From: Rhynchopus sp. YZ270_cl-10
Taxonomy: Eukaryota; Euglenozoa; Diplonemea; Diplonemida; Diplonemidae
Assembly (NCBI GenBank): GCA_964035575.1
Contig: OZ037847.1
Location: 372,001 to 436,000, forward strand
Length of the DNA: 64,000 bases
Direction of reading: 5' to 3'
Positions 37,769 to 46,458 of the stretch are shown piece after piece. The translations under genes were made by a program, and so were the position numbers. Numbering within the stretch: the first letter of the stretch is position 1; each line of letters opens with the position of its first letter. The notes beneath the pieces were generated by a model that was given only the letters and a program-made list of their open reading frames with translations, was not told the DNA's origin and did not search any database.

Positions 37769-38160
37769 GTCATCGGGTTGTTTGTGCGTTGATAAAACAA
37801 CGTTGGCCAAAAAAGAGAAAAAAAAGAAGAAAAACTTGAAATAATGAAGGATGCTGTCTGCTCCTAGCCACATCTTTCAAATAATTTCAGGTTTTGGTAA
37901 GAGAGTAAGAAAAGAGGAGTATTGCGTATGAAAAAAACGCCTTTTTTTGAATACTTGGTTGTATTAGTGTAGATATCCGAGGATGAAATCCACTGTTCTA
38001 CATACGTTTTGTATTTTGTTATTTTTTTTTTTGAAACTCCCTCGATAAAGACAAAGCTTGTAAGATGAACCAGACGTTGTTGAAAATAAAATTTGGAAAT
38101 AAAAACAAAAAACCTGAATGTGTCTCCCAGATAAAAAAGCAACTAAACAACAAAGTGGAT
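37769..38160. other. spacer right of the TA-flanked element
   Basis: Contains the second half of the split family C repeat at its left edge (GTCATC). A diverged family A-like stretch lies around 37960-38015, and a family C head at about 38057-38080. No gene is seen. Confidence 0.4.
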
Positions 38161-39740
38161 GAAAAAGGGAATGTATGAAGGGGTACTCGCATCCTACAAC
38201 TGATAGAGCACATCACAGAAATGTTTCTCTTTATAGTTCCCACCTCTGTGATACAGTGTCTATCAGCTAAGGTACGACATGCCAACGCTTCCTTGCAGAA
38301 TACAAGAAAGAAAGGTGGCAATATGGGTTGTAAAGCCTTTTTGACGGCAAAAACAAGGCAAACACAAAAAAAAACTAGATGAACAAATATGTATGGGGTA
38401 TTCGATAGTGTAGCCTATCAATACTAAAATGCTTGAAAGATTGAATGCGTCTCACGAGGGTGCGCACATCTTTCTAACGAATCAAAACATACGAAAAATG
38501 ATTTTTGTAAAACAATATGGTAAAAAACGCCTCTCGCAGGCACACAGACCATCCGTGGGTTATCGAAGCACGGAGTGTTGCTGCGCTTTTGGGTGTTGCT
38601 TGACAGAGGCACACAGCATTCCTTGGATTCAAGGTGCTGTACGAAAAAAGAAAAAGTAAGATGTGCCGCTAAATGCACCTACACATCTTTAAACACGAGC
38701 AAAAAATAGAATCGCCGTTTTGCAATTGTTGCGCATCGCTCAAACCGGAGAAACTGTTGTGTGAAGAAAACTTCAAGAAGAAAAAAACGGATACCGTTTC
38801 AAAACAAAGTTGGCAAAAAGTACCACACTCGAAAAAAAAACAAAAACAAAAGTTGTTTCCAATACTTTCGATTCTACAGAAGAGAACGATACTACAGAAC
38901 TTGATAGATGAATGTGTCTCACGTCCACACAGACACAGAGTTCTTTTCTTATCATTTTGCATGCGTGTCGTTTAACACATGCAGGGGGGTAAACACTTTC
39001 TGGGATATTTCTACTCGGTAAAGTGGTGGGTAGAAAATATGCCGAAAGCTGTCTCTTCGGAACCACGTTTGTTGAACGGTTCACTGGGAACGGAAACAGG
39101 GAATGGAGGAAAGGGGGAAAATAAAAAAAAGAGACCCTCGCTGACGCGAGAGCAAACTATTCGTTGGATGTAGGTTACAGTGAAGAAAAATAAAAAACGT
39201 TGGTATGTTGGTACAGATGCTTAGGATGAATTGCTATACTCCAAATATGTTTTGTGTCCAAAAACGTCGCCAAATTACATCAAAATCCGAAATCTGCTAA
39301 ACTTATCTGCACGCAAAACTATTTGGAGTACAGAATGATGGAGGTGTCCATCAGTATGTTGATCGTGCAATACGGGGAGCGGGATTTCACAACTTTTGAC
39401 AATTTTTCACACCCAAAAAAGTCAAGCAAAGCTGACAAAAGTTGGTGCACAGATGTGAAGAGTTGTGAAACCCCACCCTCGTACAGCATCAGTTGATGTA
39501 CAAAAATAAAATGTTAGCCTGCAAACACCCATGGGTATATGCAGGCACAAACCAAAAGAAAGCAAATAAGAAATGTAAAATTCATTGTGCAGCGCACAAC
39601 ATCTAATCGATCGAGAGTAAAAATAAAAAACAGTTTTGTGTAAGCTGAACCTAAGTCTCGCTCATCAAAACAAAAGGGGCGGGGGGGTGTTTGGTTGGTA
39701 TGAGCTGGAACCAGTCGACGATACCACGTCCAGCTGCAAA
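38161..39740 (-). repeat. diverged relic of the array's intergenic unit
   Basis: This stretch aligns with the intergenic part of the 6292-bp array unit (from 44661 on) but with scattered substitutions and three large indels. It lacks about 80 bases present in the unit after 38605. It has about 200 extra bases at 38765-38965 and about 130 extra bases at 39360-39500. It contains a family B copy near 38527-38580 and a family C head near 39640. It marks the old left border of the array; no remnant of a further oxidase gene is seen beyond it. Confidence 0.7.
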
Positions 39741-40166
39741 AACGTTGGCCTACAAAAAAATAGGAAAAAACAGGGGGGAAGCTTGCAAGATGAATGAACC
39801 ACACAACACAGGGGTACAGACATCATGGGTAAAGATAGGGTACAGTCCAGGAGACACAAAAACACCCCCATCCCCAACTTGACAACTTTCGGGAGTGTGT
39901 TCTCGGTTTCTCTCTCTCCCATCTGAGAGGGTGGTAAAAGAAACCGCGACACACCCCGAACAACAGACCATCTCCGACAAATCTGTTTTCAGAAAAAGAA
40001 GTACATTCCCTTTTCGGGTTCAAAGCTGGGGCGGTGTCTCAAATAAAAAAAGCTATTTTTTTGTTTGTTTTTTGGATCAATGTGTTTGGCTGCACATTCA
40101 TCAGTAAGATAGGCGTCACCTTACAACGTTGGTAGGTTGAGAAATGCTTCGAATATCAAACCCTTT

Positions 40167-43100
40167 CTAAGGCTCGTTCGCGGCCACAGGGGTTTGCACA
40201 TCGAATTCAAACCAGAGCTTGTCGCAGGTGATGATGTCGGTGGGTTCGAAGACGGTGTGGGTGCCGACCTGGGTGCCGTGGGTGGGTCCGCGGCAGTGGG
40301 AAGCATCGACACCGAGCTCGAGGAGGAACTTTGCGCCGACCTTGCCTTCGTCCTGCCAGCAGGGGAAGACGGACTTGGAGCAGGATCCGCTGTAGGCGTA
40401 GAGGCCGGGGGTCGTGCGTGAGACCTTCTCGCAGATGCCCTCGTTGTGGTGTGCAAGGCTGCCGTTGTACGTGAACTTCAGCGTCGCCTGCCCAGCGTCA
40501 AACGGCTTGTCCCTTGGCGCAAGAATCACCATGGCATCACCGTCCCAGTTCAACACAGGGGTGAAGGTGTCGTCACCCTGCGTCACCTCCAACTTCACAT
40601 TCGACAGATGCTTTGTGTTCAAGGTGAAGTCCCAGGCACGGTGGTTCAGCACCAAGTCCATGGTGCATTCCGCACGGAAGGTCTTCGTCGCAACGTCAGG
40701 GTCAATGCGGAGGCGGGTGTTCAAAGGGTACATCATCTGCGATGCGTTCGCTGCCGTTCTCGGGTCTGTGCCCCAAGAGAAGTCGCCGTTCTCGATGTTG
40801 ACAATCTGTGGGGCCGGGATCCCGTACTTCGCTTCGAGGATCTTCTCCATCTCCGTGAAGGCACCTTCCACCCAGCCTTGGGCTCCACTGTAGGCCTCAC
40901 CTGCAACGAAGACAGAGTCCCAGATGTGGGGCTGTCTGATGAAGGGCATCTTGTCGGGCACGAGGAAGCCTGCCTTCCATGCGTGGTAACCTCCTCCGAA
41001 GGGGTCGGATCCCCAGTCCTGGAAGGCAGCGGCGTAGGGGGTGCCGATCTTCTCCGCAACCTCTGGGGGGTGCATCTGCCTGAGCTGTGCAAGCCCCACC
41101 TCCACCATGCGCTGCGAAGGGACCGGGTACGACGGCAGGCTGTCGTGCGCCGCCTGAAGACGTGCGCTCTTCGCAATTGCCTTCGTCGGTGTCCCCTTGA
41201 AGGACTGCTCCGTCCCCTTGCTTGCAAGGATGTCCTTTGCCTTCTGCAGAACAGACTTCGTAAGCTTCTCCTTCAACACCTTCACCAGATCGCATCCGTG
41301 CTTCTCTGTGAAGTCACGCTGGATCGCAAGCCACTCCTTCAGGCTCGTCACCGCCTCCAGCACCTCAAAGATCGCAGCATCGTCGACAGTGCCGCTCATC
41401 GCAGTGTACAGACGGTCTGCAGGGGCGCCAGGGCATGTTGTGTTGTTGAAGTCGATCTTCTTGGCCGCAAGGATGTCCTTTGCTTTCGTCATTTCACATG
41501 CTGTGAGCTCCTCGGTGATGGCCTTGAGGAGGCTGCCGTCGTAGAAGGTGGGGTACTTCTGGGCGAAGTCGCGTTGCGTGGCACGCCAGTCGGCGGCACT
41601 GCGCATGGCAGAGAGCTCGTTGTAGAGGCCGTCCTCGTCGGTGCCGAAGCCCTTCATTGCCTTGTAGAGGCGGTCTGCCTTGCCGCTGTCGTGCTTGAAG
41701 ATGTCTGCTGTGGTGCTGGTGCTGGTCTGCACTCCGGTGTTGCCCACAATGTTGTATTTGTCAGAGCCGTAGCCGGTCTGGCTGTTGTAGCTCCCAGCGT
41801 CGCTTTCGAGCTGGATGCCCTCTGTCGACTCAAAGGTCTTCCAGAACGGCACCGTGCGCATGTCGTTGTAGGACGCAAGGAGGAGACCGTGCTGGTTCGT
41901 CTGGTCCACACCGAAGTAGTACGTCTGGCGCAGGGGAAGCGTCGTCACAGAGTGCGGGATGTTCGTGGTGGCGGAGTCGTCGCCAGGCTTGAGCCACCAC
42001 GGCTTCTCAAAGGCCATGAGCAGCTTCAGTGCTGGGGACGGGATGACTGCCTCAATGTTGCTGCGCCACTCCGCGTTGGCCGGGTTGTACTTCGAGAAGA
42101 ACGGCATCTCCTGGTCAAGGAGCTCAAGGGCACGGCGCGGCATCGCCAGGATAATGCTCTTGGCACGCACCTTCGAGGTCTTCGGGTGCTCCCCGTCGCG
42201 CAGGAACTGCGGTGGTGTCTTGAAGGTCAGCTCGTAGATGGGCTTCCCCGCCTTCGCACACCACACCTTCTCGAAGGACACCAGCGCGTTGCGTGTCGTG
42301 ATCGACCCGCCGTAGGAGAGGTACTTGCTTGCAGGCACCTTCAGCAGGTTCTCGAACCCGCCTGCGACAGTCTTGTACGTCGCGTCTGCGCCAAAGTCAC
42401 CCAAGATGTACGGGAAGGCCTCCGCCGCGTTCCAGTTCAGCGTGTTGCTGTAGTAGCCTCCCGAGTCTGCCACGAAGTTGTACGTCTCCTGGTCAAGCAT
42501 CTCAAGCATCAGGTTCCAGAACCCGATGGAGTACAGGAACTGGCCCGCGTAGATCGAGTCGCTCCCGTTGTCGGCCTTCACAAGGTACTGCACGGTGCGC
42601 TTGATCTCGTCCCACACACTCGTCTGTTCCTTCGTCGGCAGGCTGGTGATCTCGGCCATGTTGCACACAGTGTCCCCGTTGCAGAGCGTGTACTGGAAGT
42701 TTGCCGCACACAGGATGCGGTCCATCTGTGCCTTCAGGATTGTCTCCATTGTGTCGGTGATCTTGTTTCCAGACTCAGGGAAGTAGCGCACATCTGCAGT
42801 CTTGTTCGCAAAGTCCTCTGCCGTGTAGCGCGAGCCACGCAGGTAGAAGAGCGACTGGTCATCGGAACCCATCGGGAAGTTGATGGAGCGGAGCGAGCCT
42901 TCGGACTGGAACTTCTCGATGTAGCCGTTGACAAGCGTCTGCTGGTTCAGGTAGCGCATGCCGCCAAGCTCTGCCGCAACGTTCATGTTCGGGAGCTTGA
43001 TGGACCAGAGACGTCCGCAGACACGGTCGCTCATCTCGTAGATGCCTGTGGTCTGGTAGGGCAGCTCCGATGTGCCGCCTGCGTGCTCATCGGGCACAAC

Positions 43101-44492
43101 CATGCGCATGCCTGCGTACAGCCCTGCCGCACCTGCACCAATGATCGCCACGTCAACCTCCTCGTCCTGCGCAATCTCTGTCTTCATGTTCTTGTGCGTG
43201 TCAAACACGTAGTCCCAGTCCACCTTGAACTGCGCCGTCAGACGCTGCTCCAGGTTCGGGTCCGTTGCCTGCACCGGTGGTGTCGTGTCGTACTGGTTGA
43301 GTGCGTCGTACGGCTTCCCCTCGAGCATGTGTGCAATCCATTCTCCAAGTGTGGGGATGAACTTCCCTGCCCATCCCGACGTGTAGAGCACAATGTCCTT
43401 GTTGTTGGGCACCGTGCCAGGAAGGGTGTCGAGGAGCATTGCCTTGCTGGGGTCCAGCGGGAGGCCGATGATGCAGTAGGTGGTTGGGGTCCTGTCGTCC
43501 GCGTCAAGACCGGGCATGTGGTTGCGCACGAAGTCGACTGTGTACTTGATGGTCTCCGTCCCGTCGCTCTGGCGCTGCGAGGGGTCGGTGAGGATGCGGT
43601 CCTGCCAGCCGGGGCACACACGTGCGTAGCCGGGGGTGTCCCAGGAGGCTGACTCGGTGAAGCCGTAGAAGACCTTCTGGTCTGCTGCAGTCGGGCTGTC
43701 GGGCTCGTCAAAGACGTACCAGGTGTTGTCCGGCACCTTCGTCCTGTCCTTGATCTTGAAGTACGTCGACGACATCTCCCACGTCGTGATCGGTGCCTGC
43801 AGCCCCCACTCCGAGAGGATGCTGCGGTTCACGTACGCACCCCCCGCAATGACAAGCTTCTTTGTGGGGAACGACTGCGTCACGCCGCCGTTCTCTGCGA
43901 TGACGGTGATCCCACCCTCGACAGTCGAGGTGAAGGTGTTCACAGTCTGGTTTGCCATCAGGGTCACATTCTCCATCTCCCCCAGCACCTTGATCAGAAG
44001 CGCCTGGGTACCGTGCAGGTCGACCGACCCTCCGTCCTTCTGCAGGAACCCTGCATAGCTCTCAGGGAGGTTTGCCACGTACGGGTGCGCTGCAGTGATC
44101 TCAGCACCGTTCTGGTAAGGCGTGTACGCAAGCTTCGCCTCGTCCATGGCCTCCTCGGCAGCAGCGACGCCACCCTCCTCAGAGACAATCTGCGAGTTCC
44201 CGAACCAGAGCGAGCCCTCCTCATAGAAGACGGGGGGGAGACCATGCGCCTTCGCAAGCGCGTTGAACTCATCCCACTGCTCACGGGCCAGCTGCGCCAT
44301 GTTGATCATGTCCGGCTCGGTGTACTGCAGGCGCATCTGCCTGCTCTGTCCCGCAGAGCTCCCCTCCTGGTTCTCAAACTCAAACTGCTCCAAAACCAGA
44401 ACCTTCCTCTGTGTGCTCTCCTTCATCACAGCGTAGGCCGCAGAAAGACCAACAGGCCCTCCTCCGACAATCACAACATCGTATTTCTCCAT
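40167..44492 (-). CDS. dual flavin oxidase-annexin-M1-like fusion, copy 1
   Basis: The 1441-aa product has five parts. (1) Residues 5-400 are a DAO-family oxidase like sarcosine/N-methyltryptophan oxidase: FAD loop VIVGGGPVGL, SSAGQSRQMRLQY (45-57), Cys340 where MSOX binds flavin covalently, and SGWAGKFIPTLGE (372-384). (2) Residues 447-900 start an amine/L-amino-acid oxidase: AIIGAGAAGL, AELGGMRY (507-514). (3) Residues 930-1095 are two annexin-like repeats, the first with KGFGTDEDGL (947-956). (4) Residues 1120-1225 complete the oxidase: WGSDPFGGGYHAW (1160-1172), GEAYSGAQGWVEGA (1198-1211). (5) Residues 1250-1435 resemble the N-terminal beta-sandwich of M1 aminopeptidases (FPCWQDEGKVGAKF), without the zinc-binding HEXXH. 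No signal peptide is seen. Likely reaction: oxidation of amino acids or N-methyl amino acids with H2O2 release; the annexin part may bind membranes. The ATG at 44492 is used because MEKYDVVIVGGG starts the fold. Confidence 0.88.
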   Translation of the reverse strand: MEKYDVVIVGGGPVGLSAAYAVMKESTQRKVLVLEQFEFENQEGSSAGQSRQMRLQYTEPDMINMAQLAREQWDEFNALAKAHGLPPVFYEEGSLWFGNSQIVSEEGGVAAAEEAMDEAKLAYTPYQNGAEITAAHPYVANLPESYAGFLQKDGGSVDLHGTQALLIKVLGEMENVTLMANQTVNTFTSTVEGGITVIAENGGVTQSFPTKKLVIAGGAYVNRSILSEWGLQAPITTWEMSSTYFKIKDRTKVPDNTWYVFDEPDSPTAADQKVFYGFTESASWDTPGYARVCPGWQDRILTDPSQRQSDGTETIKYTVDFVRNHMPGLDADDRTPTTYCIIGLPLDPSKAMLLDTLPGTVPNNKDIVLYTSGWAGKFIPTLGEWIAHMLEGKPYDALNQYDTTPPVQATDPNLEQRLTAQFKVDWDYVFDTHKNMKTEIAQDEEVDVAIIGAGAAGLYAGMRMVVPDEHAGGTSELPYQTTGIYEMSDRVCGRLWSIKLPNMNVAAELGGMRYLNQQTLVNGYIEKFQSEGSLRSINFPMGSDDQSLFYLRGSRYTAEDFANKTADVRYFPESGNKITDTMETILKAQMDRILCAANFQYTLCNGDTVCNMAEITSLPTKEQTSVWDEIKRTVQYLVKADNGSDSIYAGQFLYSIGFWNLMLEMLDQETYNFVADSGGYYSNTLNWNAAEAFPYILGDFGADATYKTVAGGFENLLKVPASKYLSYGGSITTRNALVSFEKVWCAKAGKPIYELTFKTPPQFLRDGEHPKTSKVRAKSIILAMPRRALELLDQEMPFFSKYNPANAEWRSNIEAVIPSPALKLLMAFEKPWWLKPGDDSATTNIPHSVTTLPLRQTYYFGVDQTNQHGLLLASYNDMRTVPFWKTFESTEGIQLESDAGSYNSQTGYGSDKYNIVGNTGVQTSTSTTADIFKHDSGKADRLYKAMKGFGTDEDGLYNELSAMRSAADWRATQRDFAQKYPTFYDGSLLKAITEELTACEMTKAKDILAAKKIDFNNTTCPGAPADRLYTAMSGTVDDAAIFEVLEAVTSLKEWLAIQRDFTEKHGCDLVKVLKEKLTKSVLQKAKDILASKGTEQSFKGTPTKAIAKSARLQAAHDSLPSYPVPSQRMVEVGLAQLRQMHPPEVAEKIGTPYAAAFQDWGSDPFGGGYHAWKAGFLVPDKMPFIRQPHIWDSVFVAGEAYSGAQGWVEGAFTEMEKILEAKYGIPAPQIVNIENGDFSWGTDPRTAANASQMMYPLNTRLRIDPDVATKTFRAECTMDLVLNHRAWDFTLNTKHLSNVKLEVTQGDDTFTPVLNWDGDAMVILAPRDKPFDAGQATLKFTYNGSLAHHNEGICEKVSRTTPGLYAYSGSCSKSVFPCWQDEGKVGAKFLLELGVDASHCRGPTHGTQVGTHTVFEPTDIITCDKLWFEFDVQTPVAANEP

Positions 44493-46458
44493 GGTTTGTT
44501 TGTTTGTATGTGGTTTTCTTTTAGCTGCGAGGTGTGGAGTGGGTGGAGGGTGTGCTGGGCGTTGAGGGCGACAACAGTGTGAAAAGGTTGTGAGAGAGAG
44601 CTTCGGGTTATTGAAGGAAAAAAAACAAGAAAAAGGTTGTAATACGTGTCTCAAAGAATAAGAGCAAAGGGAATGTATGCAGGGGTACTCGCATCCTACA
44701 ACTGATAGAGCACATCACAGAAATGTTTCTTTTTATAGTTTCCACCTCTGTGATACAGTGTCTATCAGCTAAGGTACGACATGCCAACGCTTCCTTGCAG
44801 AATACAAGAAAGAAAGGTGGCAATATGGGTTGTAAAGCCTTTTTGACGGCAAAAACAAGGCAAACACAAAAAAAAACTAGATGAACAAATATGTATGGGG
44901 TATTCGATAGTGTAGCCTATCAATACTAAAATGCTTGAAAGATTGGATGCGTCTCACGAGGGTGCACACATCTTTCTAACGAATCAAAATATACGAAAAA
45001 TGTTTTTTTGAAAAAAAAATATGGTAAAAAACGCCTCTGGGACGCAGGCACACAGACCATCCGTGGGTTATCGAAGCACGGAGTGTTGCTGCGCTTGGGT
45101 GTTGCTGACAGGGAAACTGAACCCCCGTCATCACCGTCTTGCGTCTGTGGCATCTGACCTGAACGAGGAAGCCTCGAAAAATGGAACTAACGAAGTATTG
45201 CCAGGCACACAGCATTCCTTGGATTCAAGGTGCTGTGCACGAGAAAAGAAAAGAAACGAAAAGTAAGATGTGCCGCTCAATGCACCTACACATCTTTAAA
45301 CACGAGCAAAAAAAATAGAATCACCGATTTGCAATTGTTGCGCATCGCTCAAACAGGAGAAACTGTTGTGTGAAGTGTCGTTTAACACATGCAGGGGGGT
45401 AAACACTTTCTGGGATATTTCTACTCAGTAAAGTGGTGGGTAGAAAATATGTCGAAAGCTGTCTCTTCGGAACCACGTTTGTTGAACGGTTCACTGGGAA
45501 CGGAAACAGGGGGAATGGGGGAAGGGAAAAGAAAACTTCAAAAACAAAACAAAAAAGACCCTCACTCACGCGAGAGCAAACTATTCGTTGGATGTAGGTT
45601 ACAGTGAAGTAAAATAAAAAAACGTTGGTATGTTGGTACAGATGCTTAGGATGAATTGCTATACTCCAAATATGTTTGGTGTCCAAAAAAGTCGCCAAAT
45701 TACATCAAAATCCGAAATCTGCTAAACTTATTTGCACACAAAACTATTTGGAGTAAAGAATGATGGAGGTGTCCATCAGTATGTTGTTGTACAAAAAGAA
45801 AACAGTTAGCCTGCAAACACCCATGGGTATATGCAGGCACAAACCAAAAGAAAGCAAATAAGAAATGTAAAACTTGTTATGCAGCGCACAACATCTAATC
45901 GATCGAGAGTAAAAATAAAAAACAGTTTTGTAAGCTGAACCTAAGTCTCGCTCACCAAAACAAAAGGGGCGGGGAGGGTGTTTGGTTGGTATGAGCTGGA
46001 ACCAGTTGACGATACCACGTCCAGCTGCAAAAAACGTTGGCCTACAAAAAAATAGGAAAAAACAGGGGGGAAGCTTGCAAGATGAATGAACCACACAACA
46101 CAGGGGTACAGACATCATGGGTAAAGATAGGGTACAGTCCAGGAGACACAAAAACACCCCCATCCCCAACTTGACAACTTTCGGGAGTGTGTTCTCGGTT
46201 TCTCTCTCTCCCATCTGAGAGGGTGGTAAAAGAAACCGCGACACACCCCGAACAACAGACCATCTCCGACAAATCTGTTTTCAGAAAAAGAAGTACATTC
46301 CCTTTTCGGGTTCAAAGCTGGGGCGGTGTCTCAAATAAAAAAAGCTATTTTTTTGTTTGTTTTTTGGATCAATGTGTTTGGCTGCACATTCATCAGTAAG
46401 ATAGGCGTCACCTTACAACGTTGGTAGGTTGAGAAATGCTTCGAATATCAAACCCTTT
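44493..46458. other. array spacer 1 (1966 bp)
   Basis: Between gene copies 1 and 2. It holds the pyrimidine-rich leader of copy 1 with a candidate acceptor AG at 44525-44526, a family B repeat at about 45026-45085 (AAACGCCTCTGGGACGCAGG) and a family C-like head at about 45930-45955. No gene is seen; short frames here lack protein character. Confidence 0.6.
44525..44526 (-). promoter_or_regulatory. candidate 3' splice acceptor AG for the array genes
   Basis: On the coding strand the sequence CCACTCCACACCTCGCAG precedes the ATG by about 32 bases, after a pyrimidine-rich tract. The same layout recurs at each copy; in copy 4 the diverged leader keeps it (CCACACCTTGCAG, AG at 63411-63412). This conservation supports function, though no transcript evidence is available. 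Confidence 0.4.

Noticed and set aside
35175-37800. Possible transposase remnants in the T- and A-rich element
   Set aside because: Frames there read only Phe/Lys homopolymer-like sequence from A and T runs; no DDE-type motif can be seen.
40446-43652. Plus-strand open frame of 1068 codons inside each oxidase gene
   Set aside because: It lies wholly antisense to the 1441-aa gene, its product is Arg/Val/His/Leu-biased without domains, and it repeats only because the gene does. Its openness follows from the codon bias of the sense gene.
44493-44654. N-terminal extension of 54 residues of the array protein
   Set aside because: It reads the leader and the CAAA run, is preceded by a candidate splice acceptor, and in copy 4 is replaced by unrelated sequence, while MEKYDVVIVGGG is the usual start of the FAD fold.
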